From Burkholderiaceae bacterium (GTDB lineage: Bacteria > Pseudomonadota > Gammaproteobacteria > Burkholderiales > Burkholderiaceae): a stretch of DNA of 64,000 bases. Below, piece by piece: positions 26,307 through 35,257 of the stretch (the first letter of the stretch is position 1; each line of letters starts with the position of its first letter). Where the stretch lies: contig CANCQD010000001.1 in the NCBI GenBank assembly GCA_947380285.1, positions 24,380-88,379 of the forward strand, read 5' to 3'. A model generated the notes under the pieces. The model was not told the origin of the DNA. It made no database searches and saw nothing but the letters and a program-made list of their open reading frames with translations. The position numbers were made by a program, and so were the translations under genes.

Positions 26307-26388
26307 CGTTTAAAGACATTCTGCGGAATAGCGTTGCGATGGATAATGGTGATCACATCATTTTTTGCGCTATTTTGGAATAATCGTC

Positions 26389-28590
26389 ATGGAAATTAAG
26401 GTCAACTTTCTCGATAAGCTTCGCCTAGAAGCAAAGTTCGATGACTTCACTGTAATTGCTGATCAACCAATTCGATACAAGGGTGATGGATCTGCTCCGG
26501 GGCCATTTGATTATTTCTTGGCTTCATCTGCTTTATGTGCAGCTTATTTTGTAAAGTTGTACTGTGATACCCGCAATATATCTACTGAAAACATCCGTCT
26601 TTCACAAAATAATATTGTTGATCCAGAAAATCGTTACCAGCAAATCTTTAAGATCCAAGTCGAATTGCCAGAGGATATTTCTGCAACTGATCGACAGGGC
26701 ATCTTGCGCTCTATTGAGCGTTGTTCAGTAAAAAAGGTAGTGCAGGCAGGACCAGAGTTTGTCATTGAGGAGGTTAAAAACTTAGATGCAGATGCGCAGA
26801 CCCTGCTGACCTTAAAGCCGGCTTCTGATGTGAGTACCTTTATTCCCGGCAAAGATCTGCCGCTAGAGCAAACGATTGCCAATATGTCAGGTCTCTTGGC
26901 CAACCTAGGAATAAAGATCGAAATTGCCTCGTGGCGCAACCTGATTCCCAATGTTTGGTCATTGCATATTCGTGATGCGCACTCCCCAATGTGTTTTACC
27001 AATGGAAAGGGCTCTACGAAGGAAAGTGCTTTAGCTTCTGCTTTGGGTGAGTACATTGAACGACTAAGCAATAACCATTTCTATGCAGGTGCATTCTGGG
27101 GTGAGGATATTGCTAACGCTGCGTTTGTTCATTATCCAAATGAGCGGTGGTTCAAGTCTGGCAAGAAAGATGCGTTGCCGACAGAAATTTTAGATGAGTA
27201 CTGCCTAAATATTTATAACCCAGATGGGGAGTTGTGCGCTTCACATCTGGTAGATACTAATTCTGGAAATTTGGAGCGCGGAATTTGTTCGCTGCCTTAT
27301 GTGCGCCAATCCGATGGTGAAATAGTTTATTTCCCATCAAACCTGATTGAAAATTTGTTCGTAAGTAATGGTATGAGTGCTGGTAATACCTTAGCCGAAG
27401 CTCAGGTTCAGTGCTTATCAGAGATTTTTGAGCGAGCAGTAAAGCGTGAAATTCTGGAAGGTGAAATTGCATTGCCAGATGTACCACAGGAGGTCCTCTC
27501 AAAGTACCCCAGTATTTTGGCTGGCATTCAGAGTCTGGAGGAACAGGGCTTCCCCGTACTGGTAAAGGATGCCTCTTTGGGTGGGGTTTATCCAGTGATG
27601 TGCGTAACTTTGATGAATCCACGAACTGGTGGGGTATTTGCTTCCTTTGGTGCGCATCCAAGTCTTGAGGTTGCGCTAGAGAGAAGCTTAACTGAGTTAT
27701 TGCAAGGGCGTAGCTTGGAGGGTTTAAATGATTTGCCCCCGCCCACTTTTGCTAGCGAAGCAGTGACTGAACCCAATAATTTTGTAGAGCACTTCATCGA
27801 TTCTAGTGGCATCGTATCTTGGCGCTTCTTCAGTGCTAAATCAAATTATGAATTTGTGGAATGGGATTTTTCTGGTGACGGTGAAAATTCTAATGCCCAG
27901 GAGGCTGAAGCTTTGTTTGGCATTCTGAAGGATATTGGTAAAAAATCGTATATGGCGGTATATGACGAGTTGGGTGCCATCGCCTGTCGAATCTTAGTGC
28001 CTGGGTATTCAGAGATTTATCCGATTGAAGATCTCGTCTGGGATAACACCAATAAGTCTCTGCTGTTCCGCGAAGACATTCTCAATTTGTCTCAATTAGA
28101 TGATGTTGGCCTAGCTGCACTCTTGGATCGTTTAGAGAATAACGAGCTAGATGAGTATGGCGACATTGCCACACTGATTGGTATTGAGTTTGATGAAAAT
28201 ACAGTCTGGGGTCAGCTCACTGTGCTTGAGTTGAAGTTGCTGATTCAGTTAGCGCTAAAGCAATTTGAAGAGGCGCATGAGCTAATAGGTGCTTTTCTTC
28301 AGTACAACGACAATACTGCCGATCGAAAATTGTTTTATCAAGCTCTTGATGCCTACCTTGAGGTGTTCCTAGATGATGAATTAGAGCTATCAGACTATAT
28401 AGTCAACTTCCGTCGCATGTTCGGTGATGCTAGGATGGAAGCTGTTTTAGGGTCAATCGATGGGAGCGTTCGTTTTTATGGTTTAACGCCAACCAATATG
28501 AAGCTTGAGGGTCTTGATAGGCATCATCGCTTGATGGATAGTTATCGAAAATTACATAAGGCACGAGCCAGCAGCGCAACATTTAAATAA
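26389..28590 (+). CDS. ycaO: OsmC-YcaO fusion protein
   Basis: A 733-aa fusion. Residues 1-140 are an OsmC peroxiredoxin-like domain with its two redox cysteines, Cys50 (LASSALC) and Cys112 (ERCSVKK). From about residue 148 (STFIPGKD) it follows E. coli YcaO closely: NVWSLHIRD, CFTNGKGSTKESALASALGEYIERLS, FVSNGMSAGNT, VERxxTELLQGR-like region, then a C-terminal helical TPR-like part. YcaO domains activate amides with ATP; E. coli YcaO is linked to RimO-dependent S12 methylthiolation. ATG 26389 is chosen over a TTG at 26365 because the OsmC domain starts there. Single gene. Confidence 0.92.
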   Translation: MEIKVNFLDKLRLEAKFDDFTVIADQPIRYKGDGSAPGPFDYFLASSALCAAYFVKLYCDTRNISTENIRLSQNNIVDPENRYQQIFKIQVELPEDISATDRQGILRSIERCSVKKVVQAGPEFVIEEVKNLDADAQTLLTLKPASDVSTFIPGKDLPLEQTIANMSGLLANLGIKIEIASWRNLIPNVWSLHIRDAHSPMCFTNGKGSTKESALASALGEYIERLSNNHFYAGAFWGEDIANAAFVHYPNERWFKSGKKDALPTEILDEYCLNIYNPDGELCASHLVDTNSGNLERGICSLPYVRQSDGEIVYFPSNLIENLFVSNGMSAGNTLAEAQVQCLSEIFERAVKREILEGEIALPDVPQEVLSKYPSILAGIQSLEEQGFPVLVKDASLGGVYPVMCVTLMNPRTGGVFASFGAHPSLEVALERSLTELLQGRSLEGLNDLPPPTFASEAVTEPNNFVEHFIDSSGIVSWRFFSAKSNYEFVEWDFSGDGENSNAQEAEALFGILKDIGKKSYMAVYDELGAIACRILVPGYSEIYPIEDLVWDNTNKSLLFREDILNLSQLDDVGLAALLDRLENNELDEYGDIATLIGIEFDENTVWGQLTVLELKLLIQLALKQFEEAHELIGAFLQYNDNTADRKLFYQALDAYLEVFLDDELELSDYIVNFRRMFGDARMEAVLGSIDGSVRFYGLTPTNMKLEGLDRHHRLMDSYRKLHKARASSATFK

Positions 28591-28616
28591 AGCTAAGGAA
28601 TGCAAGAGGAATTTGA

Positions 28617-28893
28617 ATGAAGACATTCACTGCGGCTGAGGCAATTACTTCGCGTATGCCGGAAGGGCATTTATAAAAGAAGCCATCTCAAAAGAGGCCA
28701 TCCTAAAGTTACTTAATATATCTGCGCGGGCTCCCTCGGGCACGAATACTCAGACTGCCATCAATTGGCGCTAAAGAGGATGAGATGCTTGTGTGCGTTA
28801 TGGCACTGGGATATGCCGACAAAAGCGAAATAGTAAACAGCTTTCATACCCCCCGGAGTGAGTGCTGAAGAATTTGCTACCTGGGTAAAGTGA
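28617..28893 (+). pseudogene. Nitroreductase remnant, frameshifted and internally deleted
   Basis: A start with its ribosome site (AGAGGA) is kept, reading MKTFTAAEAITSRM, after which the frame breaks. In another frame AFIKEAISKEAILKLLN then ISARAPSGTNTQ is the classic nitroreductase N-terminal FMN region. After a loss of roughly 400 bases a C-terminal part follows: DEMLVCVMALGYADKSEIVN, then another shift into GVSAEEFATWVK and a stop. An intact family member is about 220 codons, but only 277 bases remain. It is a different subfamily from the intact NfsB-like gene at 29784-30419. Confidence 0.85.
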
Positions 28894-29130
28894 CAGGGTC
28901 CAACCCGCTATTTCTAATGATTTTTAGAAGCTTCTGCCCAATCCCTTATAAATTTTATGGATTAAAGCTGGGTTATATTTTTCAATAAACCTCATTTAAA
29001 GGCTTTAAATAGGGTTTTTGGAAATATTTGTTGCTTTGCAATAAAAAAACCTTGCATTTCTAAAATAGCGATTTTAGAATGGTGCATTGCAATAAAAAAC
29101 CCACACATTTACTTAAAGATAGGATTAATC
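28894..29130 (+). promoter_or_regulatory. Phasin upstream region with direct repeats around a palindrome
   Basis: AT-rich leader of the first phasin gene. TTGCAATAAAAAAACC at 29036-29051 recurs, one A shorter, at 29087-29101. Between them is the perfect palindrome TTCTAAAAT (29058-29066), AGCG, ATTTTAGAA (29071-29079), and a third TTGCA at 29052. TGC-containing sites upstream of phasin genes are bound by PhaR-type repressors in PHA producers; whether that holds here is inference. No ORF is credible in this stretch beyond the nitroreductase remnant. Confidence 0.55.
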
Positions 29131-29703
29131 ATGTTCCAAAACCAATTAAACGATCAGTTCGCAGCCGCACAAGCTAAAGCAATCGAAACAGCTAAACATT
29201 TAGCACAAGTTGCTGTTGAAAGCGCTCAAGAATTAGCTGAAATCAATCAAGCTGCTGCTAAAGATGCTTTAGCTGCTGCTCAAGATTCAAGCTCACAATT
29301 ATTAGCAATCAAGGATCCACAGCAATTAGCTAAATTAGCTCAGCCAGAAGCTGCCCAAGAAGCTGTTAAATATGCCGCTGCTTACCAAGCTAAAGTTAGC
29401 AATGTAGTTCGTAACGGTAACAAAGAAGTGGCTCAAGTAGTTGACGCTTCTATTGATGACGCACGCGCTGAGTTGGTTAAGTTTGTTAAAGAAGCTACTA
29501 AGACAGCACCTGCTGGATCTGAGGCTTTTGTTTCTGCATTCAAAACTGCATTTGATTCTTCAATCCAACAATTCGACCAGGTTCGTGCAACTGCAACTGA
29601 TGCATTTGCTAACTTCGAGAAGAGTGTTGATGCTGCATTGGCAAACATTCAAGGTCAAAACGTTGTTGCTAAGCCAGCTGCAAAAACTCGCAAAGCTGCT
29701 TAA
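29131..29703 (+). CDS. phaP: Phasin family protein
   Basis: Small granule-associated protein, 190 aa, rich in Ala, Lys, Gln and Glu and predicted almost wholly helical. Phasins coat polyhydroxyalkanoate granules. The phasin core AKAIETAKHLAQVAVESAQELAEIN-type start (residues 12-35) and the FKTAFDSSIQQFDQVR, AFANFEKSVD region are present, and a Lys/Ala tail (AAKTRKAA) ends it. Start supported by AGGA. Codon use is strongly biased to GCT and GAA/AAA, suggesting high expression. A paralogue lies at 40151-40702. Confidence 0.93.
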   Translation: MFQNQLNDQFAAAQAKAIETAKHLAQVAVESAQELAEINQAAAKDALAAAQDSSSQLLAIKDPQQLAKLAQPEAAQEAVKYAAAYQAKVSNVVRNGNKEVAQVVDASIDDARAELVKFVKEATKTAPAGSEAFVSAFKTAFDSSIQQFDQVRATATDAFANFEKSVDAALANIQGQNVVAKPAAKTRKAA

Positions 29704-29740
29704 TTAGCTATCTAGTTAGTAGTTAATTTTGCTGTTAAAA

Positions 29741-29764
29741 AAGCCACCCTCGGGTGGCTTTTAC
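29741..29764 (+). terminator. Terminator after the first phasin gene
   Basis: AAGCCACCC / GGGTGGCTT stem with a TC loop, followed by TTTT. The stem core is the same sequence type as the cynS terminator. Confidence 0.9.
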
Positions 29765-29783
29765 TTTTCAGAATCTTTACCTC

Positions 29784-30419
29784 TTATTTAATCCAGGTAA
29801 TAAAGTCTTCTTTAGACTTCCTCACTTTTTTCAAGTTGACTAACCAGTCCTCATCAGCCTTCCTGTAGCCCAGGGGTAGCATTACAACGCTGCGCAAACC
29901 CTTATCTTTGAGATTGAGGATTTCATCTAGCGCTGCTGCATCAAATCCCTCCATGGGAGTGGAGTCTACCTCTTCGTATGCGGCAGCGATTAGGGCTGTG
30001 CCTAGTCCAATATAAGCTTGCTTTGCAGCATGTGTGTAATTCGTTTCGGCATCTCTTGCTGTGTAGCTGCTCAGTAAATTTTGACGATAGATTTCGCCCG
30101 CCTCACTTTTAAAATTGCGTAACTTCTCGGTCATATCAAATGATTGGTTGATGCGTTCTGCAGTATAGGTATCCCAAGCGGCAAAAACGAGCAAGTGAGA
30201 AGAATCTACAACTTGTGTTTGGTCCCAGGAAATTGCTTTAATCTTTTCGCGAATAGATTTATTAGTGATCACCAGTACCTCATATGGCTGCAGTCCACTA
30301 GAGCTAGCAGTCAAACGAATAGCCTCCAGAATTTGTTCTACTTTTTCCTGTGGAACAGATCTTGTGGAATCCATTTTTTTGGTAGCGTAGCGCCATTGCA
30401 GTTTGTCAATCAAGCTCAT
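29784..30419 (-). CDS. NAD(P)H-dependent nitroreductase, NfsB-like
   Basis: FMN-dependent reductase, 211 aa. It opens LQWRYATKKMDSTRSVP, with EAIRLTASSSGLQPYEVLVI (FMN phosphate-binding and PYE segment) and ends LPLGYRKADEDW as in the NfsB/FRase I group. Likely reduces quinones or nitroaromatics. Monocistronic, convergent with the phasin gene. Its promoter lies in a 137-base gap shared with the divergent DUF1622 gene. Confidence 0.88.
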   Translation of the reverse strand: MSLIDKLQWRYATKKMDSTRSVPQEKVEQILEAIRLTASSSGLQPYEVLVITNKSIREKIKAISWDQTQVVDSSHLLVFAAWDTYTAERINQSFDMTEKLRNFKSEAGEIYRQNLLSSYTARDAETNYTHAAKQAYIGLGTALIAAAYEEVDSTPMEGFDAAALDEILNLKDKGLRSVVMLPLGYRKADEDWLVNLKKVRKSKEDFITWIK

Positions 30420-30556
30420 TCATGTTCCTTGAGATTTAATAAAGTTACTAGATTGTTCAGTGTAATTTATATTGAGTTAATGCGCTAAATGGGCTCTTAG
30501 TTTTAATTCTTCTAAAGGGGTTAATATAAGCTTATTCAAACTCTACAAACTTCAAT

Positions 30557-30913
30557 ATGAATCAAATTGAAATTATTCGAGAAGTAAGTGACGTCATGGA
30601 TGCTTTAGGAGTTGCAGTTGTATCTATAGGTGTTTTATGGGGGTTCTTCTGTTTTGCAAGGGGCTTAATTACTCAGACGGCAGATATTGCCTATAAATTC
30701 TTTCGTCTTCAAATTGTGCGCTCCCTTATTCTGGGGCTAGAAGTCCTGGTTGCGGGGGATGTCATTCGTACTGTAGCAATTAGTCCAACGTTGACTAGTG
30801 TGGCTGTATTGGGCGCCATCGTTTTAATCCGCTGTTTCTTGAGTTGGTCGCTAACTCTCGAGATTGATGGCCGCTGGCCTTGGCAAGCGCCGAGATCGGG
30901 TCAATCAGAATAA
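30557..30913 (+). CDS. DUF1622 membrane protein
   Basis: A 118-aa integral membrane protein with three helices (about residues 15-35, 52-72, 77-100) and the conserved R-LILGLEVLVAGDVIRT segment of DUF1622, plus GRWPWQ at the end. Function unknown. Followed by a terminator shared with ahpF. Confidence 0.87.
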   Translation: MNQIEIIREVSDVMDALGVAVVSIGVLWGFFCFARGLITQTADIAYKFFRLQIVRSLILGLEVLVAGDVIRTVAISPTLTSVAVLGAIVLIRCFLSWSLTLEIDGRWPWQAPRSGQSE

Positions 30914-30932
30914 CTGGTATTTTTCTGCGTAA

Positions 30933-30962
30933 AAAAGGGAGTCCTCAAGACTCCCTTTTGTT
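30933..30962. terminator. Bidirectional terminator between DUF1622 gene and ahpF
   Basis: AAAAGGGAGTC / GACTCCCTTTT stem, loop CTCAA, with T-runs in both directions. It sits between converging genes and can serve both. Confidence 0.9.
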
Positions 30963-30980
30963 TAGCGGCCTAACGAATGC

Positions 30981-32558
30981 TTATGCAGCTACAGCTTCAT
31001 GTGGCTCAGTAACAGATGAGCGTATTAGGTAATCAAATGCCCCAAGTGAAGCTTTAGCACCTTCGCCCATGGCAATAATGATTTGCTTATAAGGAACGGT
31101 AGTGCAGTCACCGGCAGCAAATACACCTGGTAAAGAGGTTTCACCTTTTGCATCAACAATCACTTCACCATGCTTTGAAAGATCAACGCTGCCTTTAAGC
31201 CAGTCAGTATTTGGTAACAACCCAATTTGTACAAAGATGCCTTCAAGCTCAATCGTATGCTCAGCATTGTTGGTACGGTCTTGATAGCGTAAGCCACTGA
31301 CCTTGCCATCTGCGCCCAATACTTCTTTGGTGAGCGCACTCATAATGACAGTCACATTTGGCATACTAGCCATCTTCTTTTGCAATATCGCATCTGCGCG
31401 CAATTTGCTATCAAATTCAATTAAGGTTACGTGGCTAACGATACCCGCTAAATCGATGGCAGCCTCAACGCCGGAATTACCGCCACCAATCACAGCAACA
31501 CGCTTGCCTTTGAATAAAGGGCCATCGCAGTGAGGGCAATAAGCAACGCCTTTGCCGCGATATTCTTGTTCGCCAGGGACATTCATTTCTCGCCAGCGGG
31601 CGCCGGTACTGATGATCACGGACTTGCTAGTAAGGACTGCACCATTAGCCAACTCCACTTCAAGACCATGATTCGTTTTGCGTAAAGCAGAGGCGCGCTG
31701 TAAGTTCATGATATCGACTTCATAGCTCTTCACGTGCTGCTCAAGCGCTTGAACTAATTTTGGACCCTCAGTCTCCTTAACGGAAATGAAGTTCTCAATA
31801 CCCATGGTATCCATTACTTGACCGCCGAATTTCTCAGCAACAATGCCAGTGCGAATACCTTTGCGCGCAGCATAGATTGCTGCAGCCGCACCAGCAGGGC
31901 CGCCACCAATGACCAATACGTCAAATGGATCTTTGGCGGAGAGTTTTGCAGCCTCTTCCTTGGGGCTAGATGTGTCGAGTTTGGCAACAATTTCTTCGAC
32001 ACTCATGCGGCCTTGGCCAAATACCTCACCATTCAAGATCACTGTCGGCACAGCCATGATTTGGTGTTGATCTACCAAGCCTTGGTAAAGAGCGCCATCA
32101 ATCATTTCATGAGTGACATTAGGATTGATGGCAGCCATCAAGTTCAAAGCCTGCACAACATCAGGACAATTATGGCAAGACAAGGAGATGAAGGTCTGAA
32201 AACTGAGTTTTGTATCAAGCTTGATAATGCGGTCAATCACTTCTTGCTCAACTTTTGCTGGGTAGCCACTAGCTTGCAGAATGGCTAAGATGAAGGAGGT
32301 CATCTCATGACCCATCGGTAAGCCAGCAAAAGTAATGCGCGCGACTTGATCGGTCTTGCTAACGGTAAAACTTGGAATGTGCTCACTCTTGCCGTCAGTT
32401 TTTACGATGATCTTGTCTGATTGCTCGGCTACTTCATTTAAGAGTTCAAGCATCTGTCCAGAGCTATCACTGCCATCGATACTAGCCACCAAAACAATGG
32501 GGCTAACGATCTTTTCAAAATAGATCTTCAACTGGGATTTGATATTGGTATCAAGCAT
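30981..32558 (-). CDS. ahpF: Alkyl hydroperoxide reductase subunit F
   Basis: NADH-dependent flavoprotein, 525 aa, that reduces AhpC. The N-terminal domain has tandem thioredoxin folds with Cys128/Cys131 (SCHNCP). The C-terminal thioredoxin-reductase part has FAD motif [19 protein letters not shown], the redox pair Cys341/Cys344 (CPHCDG), an NAD motif [16 protein letters not shown] and FAAGDCT. Length fits AhpF of E. coli (521 aa). AAGGA lies before the start. It is second in ahpC-ahpF, separated by 99 bases that contain alternative hairpins. Confidence 0.96.
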   Translation of the reverse strand: MLDTNIKSQLKIYFEKIVSPIVLVASIDGSDSSGQMLELLNEVAEQSDKIIVKTDGKSEHIPSFTVSKTDQVARITFAGLPMGHEMTSFILAILQASGYPAKVEQEVIDRIIKLDTKLSFQTFISLSCHNCPDVVQALNLMAAINPNVTHEMIDGALYQGLVDQHQIMAVPTVILNGEVFGQGRMSVEEIVAKLDTSSPKEEAAKLSAKDPFDVLVIGGGPAGAAAAIYAARKGIRTGIVAEKFGGQVMDTMGIENFISVKETEGPKLVQALEQHVKSYEVDIMNLQRASALRKTNHGLEVELANGAVLTSKSVIISTGARWREMNVPGEQEYRGKGVAYCPHCDGPLFKGKRVAVIGGGNSGVEAAIDLAGIVSHVTLIEFDSKLRADAILQKKMASMPNVTVIMSALTKEVLGADGKVSGLRYQDRTNNAEHTIELEGIFVQIGLLPNTDWLKGSVDLSKHGEVIVDAKGETSLPGVFAAGDCTTVPYKQIIIAMGEGAKASLGAFDYLIRSSVTEPHEAVAA

Positions 32559-32585
32559 GATGATTTCCTTGGGTATTTTTTAGGT

Positions 32586-32640
32586 GAGTCTATTGGGCAG
32601 GATCTTGTCCTCTCCAATAGACTCTCTTAAAGAGAGTCTA
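32586..32640 (-). promoter_or_regulatory. Mutually exclusive hairpins between ahpC and ahpF
   Basis: Three related segments lie in the ahpC-ahpF spacer: GAGTCTATTGG (32586-32596), CCAATAGACTC extending to TCT (32614-32627) and AGAGAGTCTA (32631-32640). The middle one pairs perfectly over 11 bases with the first, or over 10 bases with the last. Both cannot form at once. No T-run follows on the transcript strand, so it is not a plain terminator. It could set the AhpC:AhpF ratio by processing, stability or attenuation (inference). Confidence 0.65.
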
Positions 32641-32657
32641 TGGATTACTGGTTCTAC

Positions 32658-33221
32658 TTAGATCTTGCCTACGAGATCCAAAGATGGAGTCAATGTTGCT
32701 GCGCCTTCTTTCCACTTAGCTGGGCAAACTTCGCCTGGATGTGCTGCTGTGTACTGAGCGGCCTTCAACTTACGTAAAGTTTCAGAAACGTCACGAGCGA
32801 TTTCATTTGAATGAATTTCTGCTGTCTTAATGATGCCTTCTGGGTTGATGATGAATGTGCCACGCAATGCCAAACCTGCTTCAGGAATATGAACGCCGAA
32901 TGCATTTGTCAAAGTGTGTGTTGGGTCGCCAACGAGTGGGAACTTTGCTTTACCAACAGCAGGAGATGTTTCATGCCAAACTTTGTGTGAGAAATGGGTA
33001 TCAGTTGTTACGATATAAACCTCAGCACCCATTTTTTGGAATTCAGCATAGTTCTCGGCTGCATCTTCAATTTCTGTTGGGCAGTTAAAAGTAAATGCTG
33101 CTGGCATGAAAATCAAAACTGACCAATGACCCTTGAGGGTTTCATCAGTAACAGTTACAAACTTGCCATTGTGGAAAGCTTCGGTTTTGAAAGGTTGTAC
33201 TGCAGTATTAATAATGGACAT
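32658..33221 (-). CDS. ahpC: Alkyl hydroperoxide reductase subunit C (peroxiredoxin)
   Basis: Typical 2-Cys peroxiredoxin, 187 aa. The peroxidatic Cys47 is in FTFNCPTEIED and the resolving Cys166 in GEVCPAKW, the same numbers as in the E. coli protein. It reduces H2O2 and organic peroxides with AhpF as electron donor. Codon use is biased, suggesting high expression. Upstream is a 267-base gap shared with a divergent outer-membrane protein gene; I could not identify a certain OxyR site there. Confidence 0.97.
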   Translation of the reverse strand: MSIINTAVQPFKTEAFHNGKFVTVTDETLKGHWSVLIFMPAAFTFNCPTEIEDAAENYAEFQKMGAEVYIVTTDTHFSHKVWHETSPAVGKAKFPLVGDPTHTLTNAFGVHIPEAGLALRGTFIINPEGIIKTAEIHSNEIARDVSETLRKLKAAQYTAAHPGEVCPAKWKEGAATLTPSLDLVGKI

Positions 33222-33488
33222 ACTATGCTCCTAGTTTTGGTTAATCAATTTTGTTAGTAACTCCTGCAACTAGGTGAATTTTGAACCTCAGTTGTTTATT
33301 TGTCTAATGAATAAATTTGATATTTATGATCGAATTTTTAGATAATTGACTGTTAGGATGTTTTTGGGTGTTATGCGCTCTAGGTTTAACCCTCAATTGC
33401 GTTATTTAATACCGCTAAAGTCTATATAATCGCCCTAAAATTTGACATTAAAAATTCTTCGTCTACCCAATATCTAATTAACCCAATT

Positions 33489-34310
33489 ATGAATAAGAAA
33501 ATCATCCTTGCTTTTTTAATAGCTACATCTTCACTCTTGATGTCTGTAGGTGTTGCTCACGCAGATGAGAGTCTGTCCCCAATTCCCAAGATTTCTAATG
33601 AGTGGACTTTTGACGTTACGCCTTATGTCTGGGCCCCTAACATTAGCTCGACACTCAATTACAAAGGGCAATATCTTAATACTGCAGATGTCAGTATGAA
33701 TAATGTGATTAGTAATCTGAAGTCTGGTGGAATGATTGCTGGAGAGGCTCATTACGGTAGTTGGGGCGTGATGGCTGATCTAGTTAGTGCTACTTTGCAA
33801 AAAACTGGTACTACGTCAGTCACTCCAGCGCCGGGTTATAACTTTAAGTTAGCGATGAAACCTACTATTCAGCAAACAATTTTGACTGGTGCTGCTACTT
33901 ATAATTTATTAAACAATCAAAATGCTAATGTTGACGGCTTATTAGGGGTTCGCTGGATTAGCATCACAGCTACCCTGAACCTTGCGCTTGACGGTACAAA
34001 TTATTCATTGAGCGACTACAAGACTGTAAGTACTGTTGATCCAATTGTAGGTTTTAAAGGGCGCTACCGCATTGCGGATTCAACTTGGTACGTTCCTTTT
34101 TACGCCGATATTGGCAGCGGTGGCGGTACAACTAACCTAACATGGCAGGCTTTGGCAGGCGTTGGTAAGACATTCGAGAAATGGGTTGATGTTGCCTTGG
34201 TTTATCGTGGCCTTTACTACGATATGAGCAGCTCAAAAACGAATGGTGCGGGTCTTCTGCAAAAGACAACCTTTCAAGGTCCGCAATTATCCGCAACATT
34301 TCACTTCTAA
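33489..34310 (+). CDS. Outer-membrane beta-barrel protein (hypothetical)
   Basis: A 273-aa secreted protein with a signal peptide cleaved after AHA/DESL. The mature part alternates polar and aromatic residues (EWTFDVTPYVWAPNI, WGVMADLVSATL) and ends with the outer-membrane C-terminal signature LSATFHF. It probably forms a small barrel. Ligand unknown. TATAAT at 33425-33430 lies in a suitable place for a promoter, without a clear -35. First of four co-directional envelope/hydrolase genes. Confidence 0.8.
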   Translation: MNKKIILAFLIATSSLLMSVGVAHADESLSPIPKISNEWTFDVTPYVWAPNISSTLNYKGQYLNTADVSMNNVISNLKSGGMIAGEAHYGSWGVMADLVSATLQKTGTTSVTPAPGYNFKLAMKPTIQQTILTGAATYNLLNNQNANVDGLLGVRWISITATLNLALDGTNYSLSDYKTVSTVDPIVGFKGRYRIADSTWYVPFYADIGSGGGTTNLTWQALAGVGKTFEKWVDVALVYRGLYYDMSSSKTNGAGLLQKTTFQGPQLSATFHF

Positions 34311-34331
34311 TTTCGCTTTTTGAAAACCGCT

Positions 34332-35213
34332 ATGAAATTCAATTTCAAAATTACCGCGGCTTCAATATTAGCTGTCGCATTTATAGACTCATCATTCTCT
34401 CAAGAAATTCCTGCGCGGGTAGGTACAGTGGCTTCTGAGAATTCAGGTGCCATCACTGTTTCTGCTAAACCAGGAGTTGATAGCGTTGATATTGCAAAGA
34501 AACTAGCAAACCCAATTGCCAATATGATTTCGGTACCACTGCAATATGAATTTAGTCGTGGCTTAGGAAGAAATCAGGGCGGATCAGAGCAGACTCTCCT
34601 GTTTCAGCCGGTAATGCCATTTAATTTGGGTGGCGGCGATACCTTTATCGTGCGTCCAATTGTTGCCGGTGTTCGAGAAGTAAGCATTCAAGGCCCTACA
34701 GGACAGCCCTATTCAGGTTACGGTATTGCCAGCGTCACCTTAGAATCTTTTTATGCGCCTAACACTAACTCATCTTGGATTTGGGGTGTTGGTCCTTACG
34801 CTCAATCTCCATCCGGTAATAGCGGACACTTTGGCTCTCAGCAAACGGGTGCCGGTGTGACTGGAGTGGTACTCAATCGTGAAGGCCCTTGGACCTACGG
34901 ATTACTTGGTTACCAATCATGGAACATGGGCGGTAACCCAGCATTTGGCACGCAAAATAATTTGTATGGCCAACCTTTCGTTGCCTATACCAATAAAGAG
35001 GCGGTTACTTACACAGTCAATATGGAAGCTTTGTATAACTACGATTCACACCGTACTTCGAATCCGCTTTATGTTGGCGTCTCGAAGTTAATGGTGTTTG
35101 ACGGCGTTCCTATTTCATTTGGTGCTGGCCCAATGTATTACGTTAGCAACACGCCTGGCGGCCCATCTGGTTGGGGTGCTCGCGCTACGGCAACCTTGGT
35201 CATTTTGAAGTAA
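34332..35213 (+). CDS. Outer-membrane protein, transporter/MetA-like (hypothetical)
   Basis: About 293 aa from the ATG at 34332 (a TTG at 34320 is also in frame). Signal peptide ends near SFS/QEIP. The mature sequence resembles the beta-barrel family often annotated as transporter or phenol MetA-pathway protein: IANMISVPLQYEFSRGLG, LFQPVMPFNLG and WGVGPYAQSPSG. Probably an outer-membrane channel for hydrophobic compounds. It is 21 bases after the preceding barrel gene. Confidence 0.8.
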   Translation: MKFNFKITAASILAVAFIDSSFSQEIPARVGTVASENSGAITVSAKPGVDSVDIAKKLANPIANMISVPLQYEFSRGLGRNQGGSEQTLLFQPVMPFNLGGGDTFIVRPIVAGVREVSIQGPTGQPYSGYGIASVTLESFYAPNTNSSWIWGVGPYAQSPSGNSGHFGSQQTGAGVTGVVLNREGPWTYGLLGYQSWNMGGNPAFGTQNNLYGQPFVAYTNKEAVTYTVNMEALYNYDSHRTSNPLYVGVSKLMVFDGVPISFGAGPMYYVSNTPGGPSGWGARATATLVILK

Positions 35214-35257
35214 TTCGTTGCACCAGTGCTAACTTATAAAAAGATAGGAAGTCCATC

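Noticed and set aside
29036..29102. Repeats as a CRISPR or mobile-element end
   Set aside because: Only two direct copies, no spacer series, no transposase and no target duplication.
31818..32288. 156-codon frame on the plus strand
   Set aside because: Antisense to ahpF; composition follows the ahpF codons.
33222..33488. OxyR site before ahpC
   Set aside because: The gap is AT-rich and I could not fit an OxyR motif with confidence.
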